Source of the DNA: Nocardioides zeae
Lineage (GTDB): Bacteria; Actinomycetota; Actinomycetes; Propionibacteriales; Nocardioidaceae
Direction of reading: 5' to 3'
Length of the DNA: 64,000 bases
NCBI RefSeq assembly: GCF_010686755.1
Contig: NZ_JAAGXA010000016.1
Coordinates: 1 to 64,000 of the forward strand
A model generated the notes under the pieces. That model saw only the letters and a program-made list of their open reading frames with translations. It made no database searches and was not told the origin of the DNA. Shown here piece by piece: positions 33,800-42,768 of this stretch (its first letter is position 1; every line of letters begins with the position of its first letter). The position numbers were made by a program, and so were the translations under genes.

Positions 33800-34483
33800 A
33801 TGAACGATCTCAGCCACCGGATGGCCGAGCTGGCGCGTGACCTCGACGGGACGCGCGGCACCGTCGACACGGCCGAGCACGCCGTGCGGGCGGCCGTGGA
33901 GACGATGCCGTCCTGCGCGGGCGCCGGGCTGACGCTGCTCCACCGGGACGGCACGCTCGAGACCGTCGCCGCCACCGACGACGCGGTCCTCAAGGGCGAC
34001 CGGCTCCAGTACGAGCTGGGCGAGGGGCCGTGCGTGCAGGCCATCCGCGACGACGCCGTCGTGCACTCGCCCGACCTCGCGGCCGACTCCCGCTGGCCCC
34101 GGTGGGTGGAGCAGGTGGTGCCCGACCTCGGCGCGCGCTCGATGCTCGCCGTACGGCTGTGGACGCGGCGCGACGACATCGGCGCCCTCAACCTCTACTC
34201 GACCGAGGTCGGGGGCTTCGACCACGACGAGCGGGAGACGGCCCTCACCCTCGCCGCGCACACCGCCGTCGCGATCGCGGCGTCGTCCGACATCGACGAC
34301 ATGCACGCCGCGATGGAGCGCCGCACCCGGATCGGGGCCGCGATCGGGATCGTGATGGAACGGCACGGCCTCACGCAGCCGGTGGCCTTCGAGGTGCTGC
34401 GTCGCCTCTCGCAGGAGCAGAACCGCAAGCTCCACGACATCGCGGGCGAGGTCGTGGAGGGCGGTCGTCTCACCGACGGTTGA
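33800..34483 (+). CDS. GAF and ANTAR domain protein (copy 1)
   Basis: The 227-residue protein has an N-terminal GAF sensor domain (about 15-160; LGEGPCVQAIRDDAVVHSPDLA) and a C-terminal ANTAR domain (about 165-220; RRTRIGAAIGIVMERHGLTQPVAFEVLRRLSQEQNRKLHD). ANTAR domains bind paired-hexaloop RNA structures and prevent transcription termination, so this is probably a signal-controlled antiterminator in the cytosol. The ligand is unknown. A homologous gene follows 106 nt later in the same direction. Confidence 0.93.
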   Translation: MNDLSHRMAELARDLDGTRGTVDTAEHAVRAAVETMPSCAGAGLTLLHRDGTLETVAATDDAVLKGDRLQYELGEGPCVQAIRDDAVVHSPDLAADSRWPRWVEQVVPDLGARSMLAVRLWTRRDDIGALNLYSTEVGGFDHDERETALTLAAHTAVAIAASSDIDDMHAAMERRTRIGAAIGIVMERHGLTQPVAFEVLRRLSQEQNRKLHDIAGEVVEGGRLTDG

Positions 34484-34589
34484 GCGCGTCATTTGCTCGC
34501 GGGCCCCCTGACCTGGCAACTTATGCCCTGCGGTTGAGCAGGCAGCCGAGGGCGGAGTGTGCCCGGGCTGCGGATGAAGGTTGCTCGAC

Positions 34590-35297
34590 GTGCGTGTGTC
34601 GGACCTCGGTCGACGAATGGCGGAGCTCGCTCGCGAGCTGCACGACCTGCGAGGGGTGAGGGCCACCCGGGACCAGGTGGTCACCGCTGCCCGCGAGCTC
34701 CTCCCCTCCTGCACCGACGCCAGCCTCGCTGTGCTCGGCCCGGGCGGCTCCCTGCGCAGCGTCGCCGCCACCGACCCCCGCGTGGGTCGGGCCGACGAGC
34801 GCCAGCAGGCCCTCGACGAGGGGCCCGCCCTCGACGCGCTCCGCGGCGAGGTGCTGGTGCACTCCTACGACCTGGCCGCGGACGGCCGCTGGCCGGACTG
34901 GTCGCACGAGGCCACTCGCGACCTCGGTCTCCGCTCCCTGGTCAGCGTGCGGCTCTCCACGCAGCGCGACGAGGTCGGGGTGCTGACGCTCTACTCGGAC
35001 GCGGTCGGAGGCTTCGGGCACGAGGAGCGGGAGAGCGCCCAGGTCATCGCCGCCCACGGTGCCGTCGCTCTCGCGGCCGCCCACGACGTCGAGCGCATGG
35101 CCGACGCCATGACGCGCCGCACCCGCATCGGGGCCGCGATGGGCATCGTGATGGAGCGCTTCGAGCTCGAGGAGACCGTCGCGTTCGAGGTGCTCCGGCG
35201 CCTCTCGCAGGAGCAGAACCGGAAGCTCGTGGACATCGCCGACGAGCTCGTGCGCGAGCGCGAGGTCGAGGGGCTGGGCCCGCCGCGGCGGGAGTGA
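34590..35297 (+). CDS. GAF and ANTAR domain protein (copy 2)
   Basis: The 235-residue protein is a clear paralogue of the preceding gene: ARELLPSCTDASL, DEGPALDALRGEVLVHSYDLA in the GAF part, and RRTRIGAAMGIVMERFELEETVAFEVLRRLSQ in the ANTAR part. The conserved GEGPC of copy 1 has become DEGPA, so a possible ligand-contacting Cys is lost. The start is uncertain between TTG 34581, GTG 34590 and GTG 34596; GTG 34590 fits the AAGG at 34577-34580. Confidence 0.9.
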   Translation: MRVSDLGRRMAELARELHDLRGVRATRDQVVTAARELLPSCTDASLAVLGPGGSLRSVAATDPRVGRADERQQALDEGPALDALRGEVLVHSYDLAADGRWPDWSHEATRDLGLRSLVSVRLSTQRDEVGVLTLYSDAVGGFGHEERESAQVIAAHGAVALAAAHDVERMADAMTRRTRIGAAMGIVMERFELEETVAFEVLRRLSQEQNRKLVDIADELVREREVEGLGPPRRE

Positions 35298-35340
35298 GCC
35301 GGCGAGGCCTCGCTCCCGGGGTGGTGCCGGGCCCTGCGGA

Positions 35341-35552
35341 AGGAAAACGCGGACCGTGACCGGGCCGTGATCAGGCGGGGTGGAGGAAAGTGCGCCACGG
35401 CCCGATCCGGGTCGAGGAGAGTGCGAACTCCTGGCCCGCGACACGCCGTACGAGGGTGCAGTCCGTCCGCGTTTTCTTCGTCCCCGCCGGGCCGCCCCCG
35501 CAGCCCGTCCGCGTTTTCTTTCCCGGGTGGCGGCGCCCCGCGCACTTTCCTC
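35341..35552. repeat. Cluster of short interspersed repeats between the GAF-ANTAR and PAP2-kinase genes
   Basis: This gap (35298-35592) has no gene. The motif GAAAACGCGGAC occurs once directly (35343-35354) and twice inverted, as GTCCGCGTTTTCTT at 35465-35478 and 35507-35520. A second motif, GAGGAAAGTGCGC (35383-35395), recurs as GAGGAGAGTGCGA (35414-35426) and inverted at 35540-35552. The motifs are relatively AT-rich against their surroundings and do not code for protein. Confidence 0.75.
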
Positions 35553-35592
35553 ACCCGGGGGCGATCCCGCGATCCCGCGATCGCGCGCCGCG

Positions 35593-37164
35593 TCAGCGCG
35601 GGACGCGCACGAGCAGGCGCCCGTGGATGCACTCCATGCGCAGCTCGCGGCCCGAGCCGATCGAGTCGCCGTCGAGCTGGCGCGGGGTGTCGGTGTGGGC
35701 GCGGACGACGATGGAGCGGCCCCGGAAGCGGTTGATGGTCTCGTCGGTGCGCTGGCGCTTGAAGAGCACGCGCACCGCGAGCGGGATCCACGACCAGAAG
35801 CGGCGCGGGTGCAGCAGCACGACGTCGAGCATCCCGTCGTCGATGGTCGCGTCGGGCAGCAGCGGCATGCCGGCCTGGAGGTAGCCGACGTTGCCGACGA
35901 CGACCGTGCGGGCGCGGTGGGTCGTGGTCTCGCCGCCGTCGACGGTGATGTCGACCTTGACGGCGGGGAACATCAGCGACGTCATGCCCGAGAGCACGTA
36001 GGCCAGCCAGCCGACCTTCTTCTTGATGTCCTCGTTGACGCCCTCCATGATCGCGGCGTCGAAGCCCATGCCGGCCATGACCATGAAGTGCGTGTCCTCG
36101 ATGCCGTCGCCGCCGACGTGGACGAGGTCGATGGCCCGGTCCTGGCCGTTGAGGCCGACGTCGATGGCGGAGCGCAGGTAGAGCGGGATGTCGAGGTTGC
36201 GGGCCAGCAGGTTGCCGGTGCCGGCCGGGATGATCCCGACGGGCACGCCCGTGCCGGCGAGCTCCGCGCAGACCTCCCGGACGGTGCCGTCGCCGCCGCA
36301 GACGAGCACCAGGTCGGCGCCGGCGGTCGCGGCGGCGTGGGCCATGCCGGTGCCGGGGTCCTCGATGGTGGTGAGGTACCAGTCCGGCTCCGACCAGCCC
36401 GCCTCCGTCGCGAGACGGGTCACGACCGTGCGGAACACCTCGACGTCCTCGACCTTGATGGGGTTGAGCACGACGGCGAGGCGTCGCTCCGAGGAGTAGA
36501 CCTCCGGCAGCGGCTCCGTCTTCACCGCGATGCTCCGCGGCAGGGGGGAGAAGAGGGCGAGGCCGGCGAGCACCATCGCGACGCCCAGCAGCGCCCCGCC
36601 GACGGTGTCCGTGGGGTAGTGGCGCCCGAGCAGCACGCGGTCGAGCGCGACCACGACGACGAGCAGCACGCCGAGGGCGACGACCACGCGCCGTACGGTC
36701 TTGCGGCGCACGACCATGACCGACAGCACGAGACTGACGCCCGCGAGGGCGGTCACCGACGACACGTGGCCCGAGGGGAAGGACTTGCTGGTCAGGGTGC
36801 CGACGACGTCCTGCCACTCCGGTCGCGGGCGACCCACGACGAGCTTGATCGCGGTCGTCGCGACGGCCGTCGCCACCATGACGATGACGACGTAGATCGC
36901 GGCCCGGCGCTGCGTGCGCACCAGCGCGAGCGCCAGCACGACGGTCATGATCGTCACGCCGACGGTGCCGAAGACCACCTCCACGCCGGCCAGCAGGTGG
37001 CGCAGCCAGTCGACGTCGGTGCGCCAGGACTGCACGCCCTCCCCGCGCTGGTCGAGCTCGGCCAGGGGTCCCCACCCGCCCGTGACGGCCGCCCCCAGCC
37101 CGGCGAGCAGCACCAGGCAGACGGCCGCCCAGCCGAGCAGCAGCGTGCGGGAACGGTCGAGCAT
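35593..37164 (-). CDS. Fused PAP2 phosphatase and diacylglycerol kinase-family protein
   Basis: The 523-residue protein joins two enzymes. The N-terminal half has six membrane helices and the three PAP2 motifs: KLVVGRPRP, FPSGHVSS and RVLLGRHYPTDT. The C-terminal half (from about 225) is a DAGK/sphingosine kinase-type domain with VCGGDGTVREV and IPAGTGNLLARNL. One half removes a phosphate from a lipid phosphate such as undecaprenyl-PP or phosphatidate; the other phosphorylates a lipid hydroxyl. The fusion may interconvert lipid pools at the inner membrane face. AAGGAG precedes the ATG. Similar fusions exist in other actinobacteria. Confidence 0.92.
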   Translation of the reverse strand: MLDRSRTLLLGWAAVCLVLLAGLGAAVTGGWGPLAELDQRGEGVQSWRTDVDWLRHLLAGVEVVFGTVGVTIMTVVLALALVRTQRRAAIYVVIVMVATAVATTAIKLVVGRPRPEWQDVVGTLTSKSFPSGHVSSVTALAGVSLVLSVMVVRRKTVRRVVVALGVLLVVVVALDRVLLGRHYPTDTVGGALLGVAMVLAGLALFSPLPRSIAVKTEPLPEVYSSERRLAVVLNPIKVEDVEVFRTVVTRLATEAGWSEPDWYLTTIEDPGTGMAHAAATAGADLVLVCGGDGTVREVCAELAGTGVPVGIIPAGTGNLLARNLDIPLYLRSAIDVGLNGQDRAIDLVHVGGDGIEDTHFMVMAGMGFDAAIMEGVNEDIKKKVGWLAYVLSGMTSLMFPAVKVDITVDGGETTTHRARTVVVGNVGYLQAGMPLLPDATIDDGMLDVVLLHPRRFWSWIPLAVRVLFKRQRTDETINRFRGRSIVVRAHTDTPRQLDGDSIGSGRELRMECIHGRLLVRVPR

Positions 37165-37314
37165 GCGGTCTCCTTCCGCGGCGGTGCAGCGGCGTACGAC
37201 GGGGGTGGGGCCGGGCGCGCAGGGCCCGGCAGGGCACCCGGGAGAGTATGCACGTCACACCGCGGGCACCGGCCTTCCCCGGCGACGCCCCGGGCGCCGT
37301 GAGATTCTCCCCCC

Positions 37315-38421
37315 ATGACGGGCAACGAGCGGTTCTGGGCGGTCATCCCCGCGGGCGGCGCCGGCACGCGGCTGTGGCCGGTGTCGCGGGCGGGTCGTCC
37401 CAAGTTCCTCCACGACCTCACCCGCTCGGGCCGTTCGCTCCTGCAGCAGACCTGGGACCGCGTGCAGCCCCTGGCGGGTGACCGCGTGCTCGTCGTCACC
37501 GGGACGGCCCACCGGGACGCCGTCGTCTCCCAGCTGCCCGACCTGCCCGCCGACCAGCTCCTCGCCGAGCCGACGCCGCGCGACTCGATGGCCGCGATCG
37601 GCCTCGCCGCCGCGGTGCTCGAGGCCCGCGACCCGGAGGCGGTGCTCGGCTCGTTCGCCGCCGACCAGGTGATCCACGACGTCGACGGCTTCACGGCCTG
37701 CGTCGCCGAGGCCGTCGCGCTGGCCGCCGACCGCGAGGTCGTCGTCACCATCGGCATCGAGCCCACCCACCCGTCCACGGCGTTCGGCTACATCCGCTCC
37801 GGCGACCTCGTGGACCCCGCGGGCGGCGGCACCGCCCGCATCGTCGAGGAGTTCGTCGAGAAGCCCGACGCGGAGCGCGCCGCGGCGTACCTGGCGACGG
37901 GGCAGTACCGCTGGAACGGCGGCATGTTCGTCGTGCGCGCGCGCGTGCTGCTCGACCTGCTCGCCGCGAACCACCCCGTGCTGGCCGCCGGCCTGCGGGA
38001 GATCGCCGCCGACCCGACGCGGCTCGACGCGCTCTGGCCGGACCTCGAGAAGATCGCCATCGACCACGCCGTCGCGGAGCCCGCGGCCGAGCTGGGCGTC
38101 GTCGCGACCGTCCCCGGCACCTTCGACTGGGACGACGTCGGCGACTTCGACGCCCTCGCCGGGCTGCTCGGCGCCGACACGGGGGACGGGGCACCGGGCA
38201 CCGGCCTCGCCGTGCTGGGCGACCCTGCACGGGTGCGCACGATCGACGCCTCGGGCATCGTCGTGGCCGACGGCCGGCGGGAGATCGCGGTGGTGGGCCT
38301 CGACGACGTGGTGGTGGTCGACACCGGCGACGCGCTCCTCGTGACGACGCGGGCCCGCGCGCAGGACGTGAAGAAGATCGTCGAGGGCCTCAAGGCGGAC
38401 CGCCGCACCGAGCTGCTCTGA
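37315..38421 (+). CDS. manC: Mannose-1-phosphate guanylyltransferase
   Basis: The 368-residue nucleotidyltransferase makes GDP-mannose from mannose-1-phosphate and GTP, feeding mannosylated lipids and glycoproteins. It shows the signature PAGGAGTRLWPVSR and then KFLHDL, HPSTAFGYI, FVEKP and YRWNGGMFV. The length matches the short actinobacterial form without a fused isomerase domain. The ATG at 37315 has no Shine-Dalgarno sequence; GAGATT lies 8 nt upstream, an imperfect leaderless -10. Confidence 0.93.
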   Translation: MTGNERFWAVIPAGGAGTRLWPVSRAGRPKFLHDLTRSGRSLLQQTWDRVQPLAGDRVLVVTGTAHRDAVVSQLPDLPADQLLAEPTPRDSMAAIGLAAAVLEARDPEAVLGSFAADQVIHDVDGFTACVAEAVALAADREVVVTIGIEPTHPSTAFGYIRSGDLVDPAGGGTARIVEEFVEKPDAERAAAYLATGQYRWNGGMFVVRARVLLDLLAANHPVLAAGLREIAADPTRLDALWPDLEKIAIDHAVAEPAAELGVVATVPGTFDWDDVGDFDALAGLLGADTGDGAPGTGLAVLGDPARVRTIDASGIVVADGRREIAVVGLDDVVVVDTGDALLVTTRARAQDVKKIVEGLKADRRTELL

Positions 38422-38443
38422 GCCTGACCGATAACCTCGGCCC

Positions 38444-39721
38444 ATGATCGACCCCCGCCTGCTCCGTGACGACCCCGACCGCATCCGCGCCGCCCAGGCC
38501 AAGCGGGGGCTCTCCGACGAGGTCGTCGACGTCGCGCTGACGGCCGACCGCACCCGCCGCGACGCCATCGCGGTCTTCGAGGCGAAGCGGGCGGAGCAGA
38601 AGCAGGTCGGCAAGCTGATCCCGCAGGCCGCGCCGGAGGAGAAGCAGGAGCTGCTGGCGCGCACCAAGGCGCTGGCCGCCGAGGTGAAGGCGGCCGAGGA
38701 GCAGCAGAAGGCCGCGGAGGTCGCCTGGAACGACGCGCTCCTCGCCATCCCCAACCCCGCCGCCGAGGCCACGCCCGCGGGCGGCGAGGACGACTTCGTC
38801 GTGCTCGAGGAGGTCGGTACGCCGCGGGACTTCGCCTCCGAGGGCTTCGAGCCGCGCGACCACGTCGAGCTCGGTCGGCTGCTCGGGGCGATCGACATCG
38901 AGCGGGGCGCGAAGGTCTCGGGCAGCCGGTTCTACTTCCTCACCGGGGTCGGCGCCCAGCTGGAGCGGGCCCTCGTCAACATGGCGATGGACCAGGCGCA
39001 CGAGTCGGGCTTCACCGAGGTCATCCCGCCCGCGCTCGTGAAGCCGGAGGCGATGGCGGGCACGGGGTTCCTCGGCCAGGCGGCCGACGACGTCTACCGC
39101 ATCGAGGGCCAGGACATGTACCTCGTCGGCACCTCCGAGGTGCCCATGGCGGCGTACCACGCGGACGAGATCCTCGACGCGGGGTCGCTGCCGCTGCGGT
39201 ACGCCGCGTTCAGCCCCTGCTACCGCAAGGAGGCCGGCTCGCACGGCCGCGACACCCGGGGCATCATCCGGGTGCACTGGTTCGACAAGGTCGAGATGTT
39301 CGTCTACACGACGCTCGAGGACGCCGAGGCCGAGCACCAGCGCCTGCTCGGCTGGGAGAAGGCGTTCCTCGACAAGCTCGAGCTGGCGTACCGGGTCATC
39401 GACGTGGCCGCGGGCGACCTCGGCCTCAGCGCCCAGCGCAAGTTCGACTGCGAGGCGTGGATCCCGACGCAGGGCAAGTACCGCGAGCTGACCTCGACGT
39501 CGAACTGCACCGACTTCCAGACGCGCCGCCTGGAGACGCGCGGACGGTTCGCGGACGGGACGAAGCCGATCGCCACCCTCAACGGCACGCTGTGCGCCAT
39601 GACGCGCACCATCGTGGCGATCCTCGAGACCCACCAGCTCCCGGACGGCTCGGTCCGCGTGCCCGCCGCGCTCCGGCCCTACCTGGGCGGGCGCGAGGTC
39701 CTGGAGGTCGTCGGTGGCTGA
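38444..39721 (+). CDS. serS: Serine-tRNA ligase
   Basis: The 425-residue class II synthetase has the N-terminal antiparallel coiled-coil arm that contacts the long variable arm of tRNA-Ser (residues about 30-100). The catalytic core has motif 2 (YAAFSPCYRKEAGSHGRDTRGIIRVHWFDK) and motif 3 (LNGTLCAMTRTIVAILE). It charges tRNA-Ser, and two tRNA-Ser genes lie within 9 kb. TAACCT (38432-38437) stands 6 nt before the ATG, a leaderless layout for a housekeeping gene. The next gene starts 8 nt before its stop. Confidence 0.97.
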   Translation: MIDPRLLRDDPDRIRAAQAKRGLSDEVVDVALTADRTRRDAIAVFEAKRAEQKQVGKLIPQAAPEEKQELLARTKALAAEVKAAEEQQKAAEVAWNDALLAIPNPAAEATPAGGEDDFVVLEEVGTPRDFASEGFEPRDHVELGRLLGAIDIERGAKVSGSRFYFLTGVGAQLERALVNMAMDQAHESGFTEVIPPALVKPEAMAGTGFLGQAADDVYRIEGQDMYLVGTSEVPMAAYHADEILDAGSLPLRYAAFSPCYRKEAGSHGRDTRGIIRVHWFDKVEMFVYTTLEDAEAEHQRLLGWEKAFLDKLELAYRVIDVAAGDLGLSAQRKFDCEAWIPTQGKYRELTSTSNCTDFQTRRLETRGRFADGTKPIATLNGTLCAMTRTIVAILETHQLPDGSVRVPAALRPYLGGREVLEVVGG

Positions 39722-40571
39722 GGTCGTGGGGGGGCCGGGCTGGCGCCCCCGCCTCGTCGCGCTCGACATCGACGGCACCCTGCTGCGCTGGGTCGACGGC
39801 TCGGGCACGCCCCACGAGGAGGTCAGCCCGGCGGTCGTCGCCGCCATCGGCCGTGCGATGGACGCCGGCGCCCACGTCGTGCTGTCGAGCGGCCGGTCCG
39901 TCCACGCCATGACGCCGGTGGCGGACCTGCTGACGCTGCGCGGCCAGCAGACGCCGAGCGGCGACGACCGCCTGTGGATCGTGGCGTCGAACGGCGCCGT
40001 GCTCAGCCGGTACGCCCCGCTCGAGGTGGTGCACGAGGAGACCTTCGACGCGCGCGACGCGGTGCGCTCCGTGCTGGAGCAGCACCCGACGGCGCTCATC
40101 GCGGTCGAGGACCGCGGGGGGCGGGGCTACCACGTGAGCCGACCGTTCCCCGACGGCGAGCTCGACGGCGAGCTGGTGGTCACCGACCTCGAGCAGATGG
40201 TCGCGCAGCCGGTCAGCCGCGTGATCGTGCGGGACCCGGACGCGACCGCGGACGACTTCGTCGAGATGGCCGGACGGCTCGGCCTGCAGGGCACCGACTA
40301 CGTGGTGGGCTGGACGGCGTGGCTCGACCTCACGCCGGTCGGGGTCTCGAAGGCCTCGGGCCTCGCCCACGTCTGCGCCGACCTCGGGCTCGAGGCCGCC
40401 GACGTGCTCGCGATCGGCGACGGACGCAACGACGTCGAGATGCTGGCGTGGGCGGGCCGCGGCGTGGCCATGGGCCAGGCGGTCCAGGTCGTGCGCGACG
40501 CGGCCGATGCCGTGACCGGCACCGTCGACGACGACGGCGCGGCGGTCGAGATCGACCGCTGGTTCGGCTGA
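39714..40571 (+). CDS. HAD-superfamily (Cof-type) phosphatase
   Basis: The 285-residue protein has HAD motif I as ALDIDGTLL, motif II as LSSGRS and motif IV as AIGDGRNDVEML, with a C2-type cap between. Such enzymes dephosphorylate sugar phosphates or nucleotides. It begins at GTG 39714, overlapping serS by 8 nt, and is followed 10 nt later by a second HAD gene, so it belongs to the serS transcription unit. The substrate is unknown. Confidence 0.9.
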   Translation: MAEVVGGPGWRPRLVALDIDGTLLRWVDGSGTPHEEVSPAVVAAIGRAMDAGAHVVLSSGRSVHAMTPVADLLTLRGQQTPSGDDRLWIVASNGAVLSRYAPLEVVHEETFDARDAVRSVLEQHPTALIAVEDRGGRGYHVSRPFPDGELDGELVVTDLEQMVAQPVSRVIVRDPDATADDFVEMAGRLGLQGTDYVVGWTAWLDLTPVGVSKASGLAHVCADLGLEAADVLAIGDGRNDVEMLAWAGRGVAMGQAVQVVRDAADAVTGTVDDDGAAVEIDRWFG

Positions 40572-40581
40572 GGTCCCACCG

Positions 40582-41451
40582 GTGACGTCCCGCCCCCGCC
40601 TCGTCGCGACCGACCTCGACGGCACGTTGCTCGGCGCCGACGGTCGGGTCAGCGACCGCACCCGCGCGGTGCTGGTGGCGCTCGAGGAGGAGCACGACGT
40701 GCCGGTCGTGTTCGTCACGGGCCGCCCCGTGCGCTGGATGGACGAGCTCTGGACGGACGTCGGCGGCCACGGCCTCGCGATCTGCTCGAACGGCGGCATC
40801 ATCTTCGACGTGGCGAACCGGGAGGTCCGCGACGCGTTCCCCCTGACGCCGCCGGTCCTCCTCGACGTCGCCGCCCGGGTCCGCTCCGCCGTGCCGGGCT
40901 CCATGTTCGCCCTCGAGACCCTGACGGGCTTCGCCCACGAGCCGGACTGGCTGCCGCGCCCCGGCGGGGGACGGCCGCACCGCGGTCCCGAGCCCGTGGT
41001 CGCCCCGCTCGACGCGCTCGTCGCGGACGACGCCCCCGCCTGCGTCAAGCTCCTCGCCCGGCACGACGAGGCCGACCCCGAGGACTACTGGCGGACCCTC
41101 GACACCGTCGTGGGCGACCTCGCCACCGTGACGTGGTCCTCGACCGGGGCACTCGTGGAGATCAGCGCCCGCGGCGTCACGAAGGCGACCACCCTGGCGA
41201 CCCTGTGCGCCGAGCTCGGAGTGGACGCCGCCGACGTCGTCGCCTTCGGCGACATGCCCAACGACGTGCCGATGCTGAGCTGGGTCGGACGCTCCTGGGC
41301 GATGGCCGACGCCCACCCCGACGTCGTGGCCGCGGCCGACGCGGTGGCCGGTCGCCACGACGAGGACGGGGTCGCGGCGACCTTGGCCGCGCTGTTCGGT
41401 CTGGCAGGATGGGCCGGCGCCGCCGATCAGAGCCCAGGAGGACCCCGATGA
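40582..41451 (+). CDS. HAD-superfamily (Cof-type) phosphatase, second copy
   Basis: The 289-residue protein repeats the architecture of its neighbour: ATDLDGTLLGADG, FVTGRPVRWM and AFGDMPNDVPMLSW. The cap domain differs, so a different substrate is likely. The start is GTG 40582. Its stop overlaps the ATG of the following exported protein (ATGA, 41448-41451). Confidence 0.9.
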   Translation: MTSRPRLVATDLDGTLLGADGRVSDRTRAVLVALEEEHDVPVVFVTGRPVRWMDELWTDVGGHGLAICSNGGIIFDVANREVRDAFPLTPPVLLDVAARVRSAVPGSMFALETLTGFAHEPDWLPRPGGGRPHRGPEPVVAPLDALVADDAPACVKLLARHDEADPEDYWRTLDTVVGDLATVTWSSTGALVEISARGVTKATTLATLCAELGVDAADVVAFGDMPNDVPMLSWVGRSWAMADAHPDVVAAADAVAGRHDEDGVAATLAALFGLAGWAGAADQSPGGPR

Positions 41452-42125
41452 ACGATCGACCCGCCCGACGCCGCCGCGTCGCCCGGGCCGTCGTCGCCGT
41501 GACGGGCGGTCTGTTGCTCGCGCCCGCGGCCGTCGGCGTCACCGCCACCCCGACGTACGCCGCGGCGCCCGCCAGCGCTTGCGACGGCACGCTCGAGGAC
41601 CAGGTCGCCGCCGCGGACTCCGTCGTGGTCGGCACGGTCACCGACGTGGCCGCGGCGACGACCGAGGGCGGCCCCACCACCCCCGGGACGTCCGGAGTGG
41701 CCGACTCCGTGCCGCTCGACGTGCGGCTCGACGTCGAGCGTGTGCTCGCCGGCGACCTCGCCCCCCGCGAGGTGCAGGTCGCGGTCGGCGCGGACGCCAC
41801 GGGCAAGGGGATGCCGCCGGAGGCCGGGGTGCGGTACGTCGTGCTGCTCGGCGCCGCCACGGACGCCGAGACCGGCGTGCTGGGCGCGGAGACCTGCAGC
41901 TTCCTCGCGACCGGTCAGCTGACCGCGGTCGAGGAGGTCATCGCCCAGGAGGAGCAGCCGGACGAGGCCGCCCCCGCGGAGGTCACCTGGTCGGACGTCT
42001 CCGACGGCGACACGGGTCCGAGCGCCGCGGGGCTCGCCCTGCCGGGGCTGCTCCTGGCCGCCATCGGCGTCTTCGGGCTCGCGGGCACCGCGCTGCTGGC
42101 CCGCATCACCGGCCGCCGCCGCTGA
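41448..42125 (+). CDS. Exported protein with C-terminal membrane anchor
   Basis: The 225-residue protein has a signal peptide (basic RRRRVARAVVAV, hydrophobic core, cleavage near TYAAAPA). An extracellular domain of about 130 residues carries two cysteines (ACDGTLED and AETCSF), probably disulphide-bonded. A Pro/Glu linker and a C-terminal transmembrane helix with an RITGRRR basic tail resemble a cell-wall or sortase-like anchor, but I see no LPxTG motif. AGGAGG precedes the ATG. Function unknown. Confidence 0.75.
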   Translation: MNDRPARRRRVARAVVAVTGGLLLAPAAVGVTATPTYAAAPASACDGTLEDQVAAADSVVVGTVTDVAAATTEGGPTTPGTSGVADSVPLDVRLDVERVLAGDLAPREVQVAVGADATGKGMPPEAGVRYVVLLGAATDAETGVLGAETCSFLATGQLTAVEEVIAQEEQPDEAAPAEVTWSDVSDGDTGPSAAGLALPGLLLAAIGVFGLAGTALLARITGRRR

Positions 42126-42140
42126 CGCTGGCCCTCGGGG

Positions 42141-42758
42141 TCAGAGGTACATGCCGCCCGATCGCGGCGCCTCGCCGTCGTCGCTGCGCGCCGGGCCGGG
42201 AGCCGCGGGAACGCCCGGTGCCCCCTGACCACCGGGCAGCGCGCGCCGCATCTGCTCGAGCTGGGCGCGGGCCGCCATCTGCTGGGCGTAGATCGCCGTC
42301 TGGATCCCCTGGAACAGACCCTCGAGCCAGCCCACGAGCTGTGCCTGGGCGATGCGGAGCTCGGCGTCGCTGGGGGTTCCCTCCGCGAACGGCAGCGAGA
42401 GACGCCGGAGCTCCTCGACGAGCTCCGGGGCGAGCCCGGCCTCGAGCTCCTTGATCGACGACTGGTGCACCTCCTTGAGGCGGTTGCGGCTCGCTTCGTC
42501 GAGCGGTGCGGCCTTCACCTCCTCGAGCAGCTGGCGGATCATGCTGCCGATGCGCATGACCTTCGCGGGCTGCTCGACGAGGTCGCGCGGGTGGGTGGCG
42601 CCGTCGGCGCCGTCGGCGCCGTCCCCGCCGTCCCCGCCGTCGGAGGTCGCCACGCGACCCGCCAGGGCGCTGGCCGGCACGGTCCCCACGGGCTGGCCGT
42701 CGGGACCGATGATGACGACCTGGTCCTGCTGCTTCCCGTCCTGCGCCTCGTCGCTCAT
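42141..42758 (-). CDS. bpa: Bacterial proteasome activator Bpa/PafE
   Basis: The 205-residue protein matches the ATP-independent proteasome activator of actinobacteria. It has a disordered acidic/Gly-rich N-terminus, then four predicted helices including VMRIGSMIRQLLEEVKAAPLDE and LVGWLEGLFQGIQTAIYAQQM. The C-terminus ends Met-Tyr-Leu, the HbYX motif that docks in the 20S proteasome and opens its gate. It should form a ring that feeds unfolded proteins to the proteasome. TAGGCT (42766-42771, minus strand) is 7 nt before the ATG. Confidence 0.9.
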   Translation of the reverse strand: MSDEAQDGKQQDQVVIIGPDGQPVGTVPASALAGRVATSDGGDGGDGADGADGATHPRDLVEQPAKVMRIGSMIRQLLEEVKAAPLDEASRNRLKEVHQSSIKELEAGLAPELVEELRRLSLPFAEGTPSDAELRIAQAQLVGWLEGLFQGIQTAIYAQQMAARAQLEQMRRALPGGQGAPGVPAAPGPARSDDGEAPRSGGMYL

Positions 42759-42768
42759 GCCCCCGAGC

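Noticed and set aside
34991..37258. A 755-codon minus-strand frame covering the repeat-rich gap and the PAP2-kinase gene
   Set aside because: It is out of frame with the PAP2-kinase gene and antisense to the GAF-ANTAR gene; its product has no domain.
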